Origin: Shewanella aquimarina
Lineage (GTDB): Bacteria; Pseudomonadota; Gammaproteobacteria; Enterobacterales; Shewanellaceae
Reading direction: 5' to 3'
NCBI RefSeq assembly: GCF_023349185.1
Contig: NZ_JAKIKY010000002.1
Location: forward strand, 124,001 to 188,000
DNA length: 64,000 bases
Shown here: in pieces, positions 35,448 through 43,941 of the stretch
Numbering within the stretch: the stretch's first letter is position 1
Layout of the letters: the number at the start of each line of letters is the position of its first letter
Made by a program: the position numbers and the translations under genes
Notes under the pieces: model-generated
What the model saw: the letters and a program-made list of their open reading frames with translations, nothing else
What the model was told of the DNA's origin: nothing
Databases searched by the model: none

Positions 35448-35720
35448 TTAGTTACCCGAAGCACTCTTGTTGGCAGCGTCGTTATAGTTGCCTAGGTTGT
35501 AGTCCTTGCTAGCCACATTGTTTGCGTCGGTAGCAGAACCTTTTGCATTGGTAATCTGTGCTGCCGAATCCTGTCCAGACATCTCTGCCGACAAGCCTGC
35601 AACCTGGTTACGAATGGTTTGGCCGAAGAAGCTGTATACCCCGATGGCAGATACGGCGATCAGTGCGACAATGATGATATATTCGGTCATGCCTTGACCG
35701 CGTTGCTTTTTCTTTAACAT
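35448..35720 (-). CDS. flp1: Flp-type pilin 1, likely major subunit
   Basis: A 90-residue prepilin: leader MLKKKQRG, then QGMTEYIIIVALIAVSAIG, with the Flp signature. It shares the N-terminal hydrophobic segment and the next 30 residues with Flp2. AAGGAG lies 7 bases before ATG, a strong site fitting a major pilin. It is the first gene of the Tad unit and is followed by the stem-loop. Confidence 0.9.
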   Translation of the reverse strand: MLKKKQRGQGMTEYIIIVALIAVSAIGVYSFFGQTIRNQVAGLSAEMSGQDSAAQITNAKGSATDANNVASKDYNLGNYNDAANKSASGN

Positions 35721-35772
35721 CTCTTTTCTCCTTGAGAATATATAATTAAGACTCGGCTATTTTATCGTCATA

Positions 35773-35796
35773 CCCTAGTGTCTCAATTATCCCTAG
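35773..35796. promoter_or_regulatory. CCCTAG direct repeats upstream of flp1
   Basis: CCCTAG occurs at 35773-35778 and 35791-35796, 18 bp apart, in the 123-bp gap between the regulator gene and flp1. It is a candidate operator for the LuxR-type regulator; no consensus is known to me. Confidence 0.4.
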
Positions 35797-35843
35797 GAAT
35801 AATATTGTCGTGGCAAACCTACCCGTTGTTATTATTTTCCGTA

Positions 35844-36464
35844 TTAGATTTGGTTATATTTAACCAGAAGCTGTCCTCGACTCTTGCAATCGGTTTTTTT
35901 GTAAATGTTTTGTAAATGCATCTTGATGGTATTGATTGAAACGTTCATTTTATTTGCGGCTTCCGAGTTGCTTAGGCCCTTGCAAATAAAAGAGAGCACC
36001 TCTTTTTCCTTCTTGGTGATCCCCTGAAACAGCGCATGTCGCTCGGAGGCTTTAGCGGGTTGCTGCTGGGTCTGAATATAGTGCGACAGGGCGCTCAGGC
36101 TAAAAAACAGGTTACCCTCCAGCACATTGTCGAGCATCTGCACTATGGCGTGCGCCGGGCTGCACGCCTTGGTTGCACCGCTAAATCCATGTTTTATTAG
36201 TGTTAATTCATCGTCCATCGAGAGGCTTTCGCAGATGGCAATATGCTTGCCCGCCGACAAGAGCCCCGAGTCTATCTTACCTAGCTCGCCGTGAACGTCT
36301 TTAAGAAAATGAAATAGAATTTTGGGGATTTGTTGTGGGGTGTGCCAGGCCGTGAGCGAGTTTGCGCTGGTATTAACTTTTAAATTGAGTAATCCAGAAA
36401 CATGCTTTAACAGCTGAATATTTTTTGGCGACTGACTCAGGGTAAATATTTCACCATTATACAT
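35844..36464 (-). CDS. LuxR-type regulator with degenerate receiver (CsgD/VpsT-like)
   Basis: A 206-residue DNA-binding protein. The C-terminal 65 residues are a LuxR HTH (ITKKEKEVLSFICKGLSNSEAANKM, then a recognition helix with NTIKMHLQNIYKK). The N-terminal 130 residues look like a receiver domain without the phospho-accepting Asp, which is the architecture of CsgD and VpsT. It is in the same direction as the Tad genes, 123 bp upstream of flp1, so it is a likely regulator of them. The segment FFSLSALSHYI stands where VpsT has its c-di-GMP-contact motif and does not match it. Confidence 0.8.
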   Translation of the reverse strand: MYNGEIFTLSQSPKNIQLLKHVSGLLNLKVNTSANSLTAWHTPQQIPKILFHFLKDVHGELGKIDSGLLSAGKHIAICESLSMDDELTLIKHGFSGATKACSPAHAIVQMLDNVLEGNLFFSLSALSHYIQTQQQPAKASERHALFQGITKKEKEVLSFICKGLSNSEAANKMNVSINTIKMHLQNIYKKTDCKSRGQLLVKYNQI

Positions 36465-36628
36465 TTCACGTCCTTATGAGATTTATAATGTACTACTTTG
36501 TTACTAATAGGGTTTGTTTATTTGTCTGAGCGTAAGACTTTATTATTACTAAATTATTAAACGCTCGTTTATTTTTACGTATTCTATATAAGAAGGAATT
36601 AATATCAAGGGGCGACGACTTAGGGTTT

Positions 36629-36660
36629 ATATCCTTTTGGGCAGGAACCCCAAAGGATAT
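36629..36660. other. Hairpin in the regulator upstream region
   Basis: ATATCCTTT..GGG and CCC.AAAGGATAT form a long stem with one mismatch in the 263-bp gap between the M16 stop codon and the regulator start. It could be an M16 terminator or part of the regulator's leader; no U-tract makes either clear. Confidence 0.45.
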
Positions 36661-36727
36661 TGTGGCTAGGCGAGGGAAAATGAACAGCGATGGGGGGTGA
36701 TTTTTACGCCCCATCTTTGCGGTGAGA

Positions 36728-38170
36728 TTAGTCCACCGAGGTGAGCTTGAGTTGCCAGTCGGGTAGCTTTTCCTCGAGATCAGGCCTGATGCGTTCAAAG
36801 TCTCCACGGATGACGATAACAGGTACTTGGCCAAAGTGTTGCTTTGCCATGGCTTGTAGCGATTCGGGTGTCATCTGTTGCCAGCGCAAGAGTCGATCGG
36901 ATAGCGAGTCGACGCCTGCTTGACGTGCAATGGTCTGAGTGTAGTCCTCGATACGTTGGCCGGGATCATCCCGACGCAGGGCGAGTCGACTGAACTGAGA
37001 GGTCTTCAGTGCGGCGAGCTCGGCCGCCGAGGGCGGAGCATCGGCGGCCAGCGCCAGGTGATCTAAGATGCCACGAATGAAGGCGCCCGTATGCTGCTGT
37101 TGGGTGGCGCCAAAGTATTTGAGGATCCTTGCCATAGGATTGTTGAAACAGCGGCCATAGATACCATAGGTGAGGCCCCTTTGCTCCCTGAGATCGAAGT
37201 AGAGACGCCCCGAGAAGCTACGGCCGAGCCAGCGACTGAGGGCCTCACAGGCAAACGCCGAGTCGGCCTGGTCATCTTGTTCGAGGCTCAGGTGATAGCC
37301 GATCCGTACCTGAGTCTGCACAGTACCGGGGGCGTCGATCACAAACAGCTGCTTGCCGTAGGGGCTAAAAGTATCGACGAAGCTGGTCTCATCCGCTTTT
37401 TGCTGGCCCAGTTGACTCAGGCTGGCGGCAAGCTTCTGCCTTAAGCTGTCATTTATGTCGGGACTTCCCTCCAGCAGCAGATGCCAGCGGCTCTGGGCCT
37501 TGGTCTGCCTGAGCAGGGCGAGCAGCTGAGGCGCATCCAGGCTCTGTTGCAGCGCCCTGTTATTCAAGGCCTTATTATAGGGATGTGCGCTACCTAAGAT
37601 CTTGTCGGCCCAGACCTGTTCTACCTCGCTGCCGTTAAAGGCCCTGATATGTTTATCCAGGGCCAGCTGGCGTCTGAGTTTGGCCAGATCCAGCTCGCCA
37701 TAGGCCTCGGGTGACCAACTCTGCACCAGGATGTCCACCGCCTGCACTAGCTCAGATGCCGGGCATTTGAGGCTGAGCCTTAGGCCATGGATGCTGGGGT
37801 GTATGGTCAGGCTTTCGAGACAGGGCATGTCGTGGTGATTGGCCAGCTTGACGCTATGCTGCTGCAGGGCCGTATGCAGTATATCGAGGTTTTCATAGGG
37901 CGCATCCGGGCTGACGGCCAGCAGGTGTATGCCGACCAACTGCGAGGGCATGCCGGGGAGTCTATGCAGGCTCACCTTGTTTGACAGCGAGATAACCTCG
38001 GGGCGCGCCAAAGGTGTAAAGTCGCTACTTGCCAGTGCAGGGGCATTGGTCGGTGCGTCGAAACTCGGCACCTTAGGGGCTTCTACCTGTGTAAAGCTTA
38101 GCCGGGTCTGCTGGCAGCCACCGCTTAAGAGGCTGCAGCCGAGGATCAGGAGTAGGCTTATCTGTCTCAT
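36728..38170 (-). CDS. M16-family protein without active site, lipoprotein
   Basis: A 480-residue M16 (insulinase/pitrilysin) family protein. A signal with a lipobox-like LLSGGC is seen at the start; ATG 38170 overlaps the previous stop (ATGA). The zinc motif HXXEH is missing at the expected place (HLLAVSPDAPYENLDILHTALQQH), so this is the non-catalytic partner. The family R-x-x-x-Y segment LREQRGLTYGIYG, which lies in the regulatory subunit, is present near residue 330. With the adjacent HXXEH protein it should form a two-subunit periplasmic protease. Confidence 0.82.
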   Translation of the reverse strand: MRQISLLLILGCSLLSGGCQQTRLSFTQVEAPKVPSFDAPTNAPALASSDFTPLARPEVISLSNKVSLHRLPGMPSQLVGIHLLAVSPDAPYENLDILHTALQQHSVKLANHHDMPCLESLTIHPSIHGLRLSLKCPASELVQAVDILVQSWSPEAYGELDLAKLRRQLALDKHIRAFNGSEVEQVWADKILGSAHPYNKALNNRALQQSLDAPQLLALLRQTKAQSRWHLLLEGSPDINDSLRQKLAASLSQLGQQKADETSFVDTFSPYGKQLFVIDAPGTVQTQVRIGYHLSLEQDDQADSAFACEALSRWLGRSFSGRLYFDLREQRGLTYGIYGRCFNNPMARILKYFGATQQQHTGAFIRGILDHLALAADAPPSAAELAALKTSQFSRLALRRDDPGQRIEDYTQTIARQAGVDSLSDRLLRWQQMTPESLQAMAKQHFGQVPVIVIRGDFERIRPDLEEKLPDWQLKLTSVD

Positions 38171-39594
38171 AGTACCTTCTCCTCCAATGAGTCGGACATG
38201 CCGTCGGGGAGCCACTCTAATATCGCCTTACCCCAACGTATGTACCAGGGGGGAAGCAGATCCAGGCGAACATAGCCCGGGCTGAGATATTGCTGGGTGA
38301 CCCGCTTGATATCCTCCTGAGTCACGGCCGAAATTCGCTCCCAGGGGGCGGTAAGGGGGTTGAGCTTATCCCTCTGTTGGCTGGCGCTGAGCAGGTTAGC
38401 CAGGCTGACGTCGTTGTCGAGTTTACTCAGCTGGGCCAGCAGCCAGCGACGCTTGAGTCGTTCAAGTTCAGTCGATGTGACCCCCTGAGTAGCGAGCCGG
38501 TCGACCATCTCTGTGATGCGCTGGCTGAGTTCGTCGAGGGAGACCTTGGCTCTGGGGACCAGAACCAGGTTCATGACGCCGAGATGTTGCATCGACAGGG
38601 GAACGGAGTAGTGCAGCAGGGTTTCTGGCGTCTTGAGATGCAGTTTCTCCAGCATGCTGGTGCGGTTTTGCAGCAGGTAATCCTCGACCAGTGTCATCGC
38701 CGCCGCGTCGGGATCTAAGGTGCCGACCGTGTGCCAGGCCAGCAAGAGTCCCGGCCAGGGGCCGCGGCTATCGACTATCTCGCCTCGCACCGGCTGTCGC
38801 TCGACGGCCAGGGGGGAGAAGTGCGCCAGCGGACGACTGGGTTTCTGCCAGCTGCCGAAGTACTGCTCCACCCAGCTCAAGGTTTGTGACGGCAGGTCGC
38901 CGACGATAGCCAGCTGCATGGCATCTGGGCGGTAGAAGTCATGGTGGAAACGGCTCAGGCTGGCGGGTGTGGCCGCCGATACATCGTCAACTGAGCCGAT
39001 CACCGCGTGGCCATAGGGGCTGTCCTTTACCTGGTTGAGCAGAAAGGTCATGGCCGGGCGAATATAGGGCTGGTTGTCTATGGTGGTAGCCATCTCTTCG
39101 AGCACGGTTTGTTGCTGATTGCGCACCGTCTCTTCGCTGAGTCTGGGGCGGATGAAGCGATCCGATTCGAGCCAGAGCGCCAGCGCTAACGCCTGGCTGG
39201 GAAGATTGACATAGTAGTTGGTGGCATCGAAGAAGGTACTGGCGTTAAAGTATCCGCTGTGGGCACTCATGGTCTGGCCATAACTGTCGCCCGGGGCATT
39301 CTCGCTGCCCTTAAACAGCATGTGTTCGAACAGATGGGCGTAACCCGATTCGCCCTCGGTCTCGTTGCGCGAACCGACCGCAAATTGGCTGGAGATGGCG
39401 ACACTCTGCTTATTGGGTAGCGGTAACAGATAGAGGCGTAGGCCGTTATCGAGCTCATGCCGGCTAAGCTTCTGCTCCAATTGATAGAGAGGCGCCGCCA
39501 GCGCCTCCAGACTGGGTTCACTGGCGATGGCGTTAAAGCCTAGTAGGCTCAGCAGAGCAACGAGCAGGGAGTAGCGGCGTGTCTGGCTTGGCAT
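38167..39594 (-). CDS. M16-family zinc protease, active subunit, exported
   Basis: A 475-residue peptidase with signal peptide MPSQTRRYSLLVALLSLLGFNAIAS. It contains HLFEH in GYAHLFEHMLFKGSEN near residue 85, the inverted zinc motif, and the downstream ligand Glu in VLEEM. These motifs mark the catalytic subunit. It overlaps the inactive partner gene by 4 bp. It starts 24 bp after norR on the same strand, so it may be read with norR. The substrate is unknown. Confidence 0.9.
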   Translation of the reverse strand: MPSQTRRYSLLVALLSLLGFNAIASEPSLEALAAPLYQLEQKLSRHELDNGLRLYLLPLPNKQSVAISSQFAVGSRNETEGESGYAHLFEHMLFKGSENAPGDSYGQTMSAHSGYFNASTFFDATNYYVNLPSQALALALWLESDRFIRPRLSEETVRNQQQTVLEEMATTIDNQPYIRPAMTFLLNQVKDSPYGHAVIGSVDDVSAATPASLSRFHHDFYRPDAMQLAIVGDLPSQTLSWVEQYFGSWQKPSRPLAHFSPLAVERQPVRGEIVDSRGPWPGLLLAWHTVGTLDPDAAAMTLVEDYLLQNRTSMLEKLHLKTPETLLHYSVPLSMQHLGVMNLVLVPRAKVSLDELSQRITEMVDRLATQGVTSTELERLKRRWLLAQLSKLDNDVSLANLLSASQQRDKLNPLTAPWERISAVTQEDIKRVTQQYLSPGYVRLDLLPPWYIRWGKAILEWLPDGMSDSLEEKVL

Positions 39595-39618
39595 CTTATT
39601 GTATTTTCTGAAATTGAC

Positions 39619-41154
39619 TTACTTTAACCCTATCCGTTTTGCCAGACGGTGTAAATTCCCCGAATCGACCTCGAGCTCTCTGGCGGTCGCAGCCCAGTTG
39701 TTATCGTGCTGGGTGAGGGATTGGCGTATGTAGTCGGCCTGAAAGGCTTCGGTCGCCTGCTTGAGGCTGCCACTAAATTGTGGCGCAACGGTTTTGCCGC
39801 TGCTCTGGACGCTGCGCGGCGCCGAGTTGGCGAACTCGAAATGCTCGGGATTGATAAGGCCGTTACTGCCGGACGACTGAGCCCTTGCAAGAATGGCCGC
39901 ACGGTAGATGCTGTGCTCCAGTTCCCTGACGTTGCCGGGCCATTGGTAGCCCTCGAGCATCGCCAGACTGGCTGGACTGAGCCTCAAGGTCTGCAGTCCA
40001 AGTTGCTGACGGCAGCGCTCGACGAAGAAGCCGCTCAGCAGGGTGATGTCCTGCTCCCTTTCTCTCAGCGGCGGGGCAACTAAGGGGAAGACGCTGAGTC
40101 TGTGGTAGAGGTCGGCACGAAAACGTCCGGCTAACACCTCGTTCTTGAGGTTTTTATTGGTGGCGGCAATGATGCGCACGTCTACCTTGAGGCTGCGATC
40201 GTCACCGACGCGTTGCAGATCGCCATACTGTAATACCCTGAGCAGCTTGGCCTGCAGTGTTAGCGGCAGTTCGCCTATTTCATCGAGAAATAGCGAGCCC
40301 TTGTCGGCCATCTCGAACTTACCGCTACGGTTGCTGACGGCGCCGGTAAAGGCCCCTTTGACGTGGCCAAACAGCTCACTCTCGGCCACAGATTCTGGCA
40401 GGGCGGCGCAGTTGAGGTAGACCAGGGGCTGGCTGGCGCGCATGGACCCCTGATGGATCTCATGGGCGATCAACTCTTTACCCGTGCCCGTCTCGCCCAT
40501 GATGAGGACGTTGAGATCCGTCGGTGCCACCACGGCGATCTCCTGCTTAAGGTTGTTCATCACCTGGGACTGACCAATGATCTCCTTGGTGCCTTCCTTA
40601 TTCTGGGTCGTGCCGTCGTCCTTGTCCCACTGGGCCTGCAGCGCCTGTTTCTCCAGCTTGTCGATCAGCAGGGCGTTGTTGAGGGAGGCCGAGGCGATGG
40701 CGCTGATCCCTCTGAGCTGCTCATTGGTGAAGGACTTAAATTGATCCGGATCGAAGCCATCTATGGTCACTGCGCCGATCAGGCTGCCGTCGGCCAGCAG
40801 CGGCAGGCCGATACAGGCGTGTACCGTGAGGTTATCGCCCTGATTGGGGATCAGGCCGTCGTAAGGATCGGGTAGATCGCTGTCGGCGGGAAAGCGCACC
40901 ACGTCACCGGCACGGGCGATCGCCTCCAGTCTGGGGTGCTCGTGGAGGACGAAACGGCGCCCAAGTACATCTGGGCTCAGGCCGTTGATGGCTAATGGGG
41001 TAAACTGCTGACCCTTAAATTCCAGCAGCGCCGCGGCGTCGCACTGCATACTTTCCCTGATGGTGTCGAGCAGGCGCGAGAACCTGTCATGATTGGACAA
41101 TCCCGAGGTGATATCTAACGCCATCCGCGTCAGTTGGGTTTGACTTAGTGCCAT
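39619..41154 (-). CDS. norR: NO-responsive sigma-54 activator NorR
   Basis: A 511-residue enhancer-binding protein: an N-terminal GAF domain (about 20-170; NO sensing through a non-haem iron in NorR), an AAA+ domain with Walker A GETGTGKE and the sigma-54 contact loop GAFTGA in [16 protein letters not shown], and a C-terminal Fis-like HTH. Typical NorR length. Two GT-N7-AC sites lie at 41236-41270, upstream of its start and overlapping a candidate promoter, so self-repression is likely. It is downstream of norB in the same direction, with a terminator between. Confidence 0.93.
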   Translation of the reverse strand: MALSQTQLTRMALDITSGLSNHDRFSRLLDTIRESMQCDAAALLEFKGQQFTPLAINGLSPDVLGRRFVLHEHPRLEAIARAGDVVRFPADSDLPDPYDGLIPNQGDNLTVHACIGLPLLADGSLIGAVTIDGFDPDQFKSFTNEQLRGISAIASASLNNALLIDKLEKQALQAQWDKDDGTTQNKEGTKEIIGQSQVMNNLKQEIAVVAPTDLNVLIMGETGTGKELIAHEIHQGSMRASQPLVYLNCAALPESVAESELFGHVKGAFTGAVSNRSGKFEMADKGSLFLDEIGELPLTLQAKLLRVLQYGDLQRVGDDRSLKVDVRIIAATNKNLKNEVLAGRFRADLYHRLSVFPLVAPPLREREQDITLLSGFFVERCRQQLGLQTLRLSPASLAMLEGYQWPGNVRELEHSIYRAAILARAQSSGSNGLINPEHFEFANSAPRSVQSSGKTVAPQFSGSLKQATEAFQADYIRQSLTQHDNNWAATARELEVDSGNLHRLAKRIGLK

Positions 41155-41235
41155 GGGGTCTCCGAAATGTAGTACCTATGCCAGGCTGTATCCTTCTCTA
41201 CTGGCATGCTGCGGCGGTTTTAGATCTTAGTATAT

Positions 41236-41270
41236 GTCAATTTAACACTAATGTTTATTGTCATTTTTAC
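41236..41270 (-). promoter_or_regulatory. NorR sites and candidate norR promoter
   Basis: Two GT-N7-AC sites: GTCAATTTAAC (41236-41246) and GTCATTTTTAC (41260-41270). On the minus strand TAAACA-N17-TATACT, a possible sigma-70 promoter, overlaps them. This is consistent with autoregulation of norR. Confidence 0.55.
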
Positions 41271-41287
41271 ACTTGCTTTGAGGGTAA

Positions 41288-41310
41288 AAAGGGGTCGCTA
41301 TGACCCCTTT
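41288..41310 (-). terminator. Terminator after norB
   Basis: AAAGGGGTC and GACCCCTTT around a 5-base loop, followed by TTTTT on the minus strand. It separates norB from norR. Confidence 0.85.
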
Positions 41311-41328
41311 GTCGAGTGATGTCAGGCC

Positions 41329-43620
41329 TTATGCGTTAGCCGACAGTGTTGAATCGGCAATGGCTTGAGTACCCTTGGCACCGATGGCCTTCTTGATGAT
41401 GTCGAACAGGAAGGCACCTAGGAACAGACCACCTGCACCGAAGATGACGTCACCAGGGACACGCATCCAAACCAGTGTCTCAACTAATGGGCTGTGGATC
41501 ACTTCAGGTGAACGGGCGAACCAGTAGCCATTTTCGATGACGGCGAAGAACTGAGTCAGACCGACAGGTAGCAGTGACATGAAGACCATGGCCGCCAGAC
41601 CTATGTTAAGGCTCCAGAAGGCACCCTTAAGCAGCTTGTCGCTCCATTGGATCTGACCGGTAAGACCGCGCAGACAGAAGAGCATCAGACCAACACCTAG
41701 CATACCGTATACACCCATGAAGGCAGCGTGGCCGTGGGTCGCAGTAGTGTTAAGACCCTGGATGAAGTATAGCGAGATCGGTGGGTTAATCAGGAAGCCC
41801 AGAACGCCGGCACCCACTAAGTTCCAGAAGGCTGTTGCGACGAAGAACATGATGGCCCACTTGTAGCGAATCATCCAAGGGCTGGCGTTACGCATACGGT
41901 AGCTTTCGATAGCCTCGAAGCCGATCAGTGCTAGCGGTACCACTTCCAGTGCTGAGAAGATGGCGCCCCAGGCGATCACACCCGTAGGTGTACCAGTGAA
42001 GTAGAGGTGGTGCAGGGTACCGATAAGGCCACCGGTGAGGAAGATAACCGTGGCGAACAGTACGGCGCCGTTGGCGCTACGAGCACGGATTAGGCCAAGA
42101 CGCACCAGCATCAGGGCGATAACAGAGGTCGCGAAGGTCTCGAAGAAGCCTTCTACCCATAGGTGAACTACCCACCAGCGCCAGTACTCGGCGATAGCCA
42201 GGTTGGTGTGCTTGCCCATGAAGAGACCGGCACCATAGAAGAGGCCGATGGCGACACAAGAGGCGTACAGTACCCAGATAACAGGGCGCATCTCACCTTG
42301 CACCTTAAGGGCTGGGCGGATGGCGGCGGTGACCAGGGTTAGCCAGATTAATAGACCAGCGAGTAGCAGTACCTGCCAGACGCGGCCGAGATCGATATAT
42401 TCGTATCCTTGATGACCGAAGAGGAAGTTGGTATCCAGGTCGAAGTATTGTTGTACACCGATCCATTCACCGGCCATTGAGCCCAGTACTACGATTACCA
42501 GGGCAACCCAGAGGACGTTGACGCCAAGGCGTTGGAACTTAGGCTCGTAACCCGATAGCGCAGGTGCGATATAGAGGCCGGTGCCAAGCCAGGCGGTGGC
42601 GATCCAGAATACTGCTAGCTGGGTGTGCCAGGTACGTGTTACTGAGTAAGGCAGGATCTCGGATAACGGAATACCGTAGAAGTTTTGGCCTTCTACCGCG
42701 TAGTGAGCCGTTATGCCCCCCAGGAGGACCTGTAGCAGGAAGAGACCGACCGCAGTAACGAAGTATTTACCCACGGCTTTCTGTGAGGCCGTTGGCTTCT
42801 TGAGGAACAGGGGATCTTCCTTGGCGGGTGTTGGCAGCTCTTCATGCTTGCCAGCCGCATGATGCCAAACCAGGGCACCGACACCTGCGATCAGGGTCAC
42901 GATACTCAGGATAGACCAGACGATGTTGTCAGAGGTTGGGGTGTTACCCAGCTGAGGGTCGAATGGCCAATTGTTTGTGTAGGTGTACTCTTGACCTTTA
43001 CGTTCGGTGATGGCGGCCCAGGCACCCCAGAATAGGAAGGCGTTTAGCTGTTGACGACGCTCTAGGTCGGGTACAGTGCCTTCTTTCATCGCGTATTGTT
43101 CACGCAGAGTAGCAAGCTTAGGATCGTCACCGAAGAGAGACAGATAGTGATCCGAAACCTCTTCAATCGCCTTGACGCGGGTGTCAGACAGGCTGATGTG
43201 AATCTCACCATTGGCCGAGGTGGTCAGGCTGTTGTGGCGAAGATCGTCACGCAGAGACTGTTCGAGCCCGGCTTTCTTGATAGAGTCCAGTTCGTTAAAG
43301 CTTCTGCCATATTGCGCCTTGGCGGTGATATCTAACCAGGCCTGAGCCTCACGGTGTAGCCAGTCTGCGGTCCAGTCTGGGGCAACGTAGGAGCCGTGAC
43401 CCCAGATAGAGCCCAGCTGGTGTCCGCCCATAGAACGCCAAACCAGTTGGCCGCGTTCGATATCATTTTGAGTGAACAGGGGCTGACCCTGAACATCGGT
43501 AAAGGCAGTGGGAATCGGAGGTTTTTCGCGATAGATGTCACTGCCTATGCTTAGCAGGACAGAGAATGAAGCGATAAGTACTATCAAGAGTGCTATCGCC
43601 GTTAGCCGTTGTTTGTTCAT
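41329..43620 (-). CDS. norB: Quinol-dependent nitric oxide reductase (qNOR)
   Basis: A 763-residue single-subunit quinol nitric oxide reductase, which reduces 2 NO to N2O at a haem/non-haem iron centre in the inner membrane. The N-terminal periplasmic extension (about 40-230) found in qNOR, as opposed to cytochrome-linked cNOR, is present. Next come about twelve membrane helices with the conserved His of the haem-copper fold (HTQLAVFW, HLWVEGFFE, HHLYFTG). The ATG at 43620 has AGAGG 4 bases upstream; an in-frame extension to 43671 is rejected. No norC is needed or seen. Induced by NO through NorR. Confidence 0.95.
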   Translation of the reverse strand: MNKQRLTAIALLIVLIASFSVLLSIGSDIYREKPPIPTAFTDVQGQPLFTQNDIERGQLVWRSMGGHQLGSIWGHGSYVAPDWTADWLHREAQAWLDITAKAQYGRSFNELDSIKKAGLEQSLRDDLRHNSLTTSANGEIHISLSDTRVKAIEEVSDHYLSLFGDDPKLATLREQYAMKEGTVPDLERRQQLNAFLFWGAWAAITERKGQEYTYTNNWPFDPQLGNTPTSDNIVWSILSIVTLIAGVGALVWHHAAGKHEELPTPAKEDPLFLKKPTASQKAVGKYFVTAVGLFLLQVLLGGITAHYAVEGQNFYGIPLSEILPYSVTRTWHTQLAVFWIATAWLGTGLYIAPALSGYEPKFQRLGVNVLWVALVIVVLGSMAGEWIGVQQYFDLDTNFLFGHQGYEYIDLGRVWQVLLLAGLLIWLTLVTAAIRPALKVQGEMRPVIWVLYASCVAIGLFYGAGLFMGKHTNLAIAEYWRWWVVHLWVEGFFETFATSVIALMLVRLGLIRARSANGAVLFATVIFLTGGLIGTLHHLYFTGTPTGVIAWGAIFSALEVVPLALIGFEAIESYRMRNASPWMIRYKWAIMFFVATAFWNLVGAGVLGFLINPPISLYFIQGLNTTATHGHAAFMGVYGMLGVGLMLFCLRGLTGQIQWSDKLLKGAFWSLNIGLAAMVFMSLLPVGLTQFFAVIENGYWFARSPEVIHSPLVETLVWMRVPGDVIFGAGGLFLGAFLFDIIKKAIGAKGTQAIADSTLSANA

Positions 43621-43666
43621 AGAGCCTCTCAGCGCAATATATTGTAGGTGTGGAGTACCCTGTAAT

Positions 43667-43682
43667 AGCATCTAGTGTGCCA
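43667..43682 (-). promoter_or_regulatory. Sigma-54 promoter of norB
   Basis: On the minus strand TGGCACACTAGATGCT fits TGGCAC-N5-TTGC with GG and GC correctly spaced (-24/-12). It lies about 47 bp before the norB start codon. Confidence 0.85.
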
Positions 43683-43688
43683 GTTTTT

Positions 43689-43701
43689 TAAGCAATTGAT
43701 T
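43689..43701 (-). promoter_or_regulatory. IHF site between NorR sites and norB promoter
   Basis: AATCAATTGCTTA on the minus strand is an exact fit to WATCAANNNNTTR. It is placed between the sigma-54 promoter and the NorR sites, where a DNA bend would help looping. Confidence 0.65.
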
Positions 43702-43738
43702 ATTAATGATTAACCTTGTATTGGTGTCTTATTAAGTT

Positions 43739-43792
43739 GTCATAATGACATCCCTGTTAAAGTGTAAAAATGACACTGCTTGTCAAAAAGAC
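43739..43792 (-). promoter_or_regulatory. Three NorR enhancer sites upstream of norB
   Basis: GTCATAATGAC (43739-43749), GTAAAAATGAC (43764-43774) and GTCAAAAAGAC (43782-43792) all fit GT-N7-AC, with steps of 25 and 18 bp. E. coli norVW also has three NorR sites. The 321-bp gap 43621-43941 also holds the promoter, the IHF site and the lpxL terminator. Confidence 0.82.
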
Positions 43793-43857
43793 AGTATGTA
43801 TTTTGTCTGTGTCGATTTGATACTTGTTGGCTCGGTGGGGTGATGCTTGGTGACAAA

Positions 43858-43882
43858 AAAGCCAGCCTCAATGGCTGGCTTT
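43858..43882 (-). terminator. Terminator after lpxL
   Basis: AAAGCCAGCC and GGCTGGCTTT around a 5-base loop, with a T-run on the minus strand. Confidence 0.88.
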
Positions 43883-43941
43883 ATCTGGCGTTTCCCGTTA
43901 GGGATTGAGCCTTCAGTGGCGAGATGAAAGTCTACAGGCCT

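Noticed and set aside
20472-36464. Recent horizontal island for the Tad locus
   Set aside because: No flanking direct repeats, integrase, tRNA gene or clear change in base use was visible by eye.
36493-36834. 113-residue open frame on the minus strand overlapping the M16 gene end
   Set aside because: It is out of frame with the M16 gene, starts inside it and covers the hairpin region; no ribosome-binding site or recognisable composition.
41161-41235. Sigma-54 promoter for norR
   Set aside because: The best TGGCAT match lacks GC at the -12 position with correct spacing; a sigma-70 pattern fits better.
43689-43720. Possible FNR site (TTGAT near ATGATTAA)
   Set aside because: The half-sites do not have the 4-base spacer of TTGAT-N4-ATCAA; the same stretch is better explained by the IHF match.
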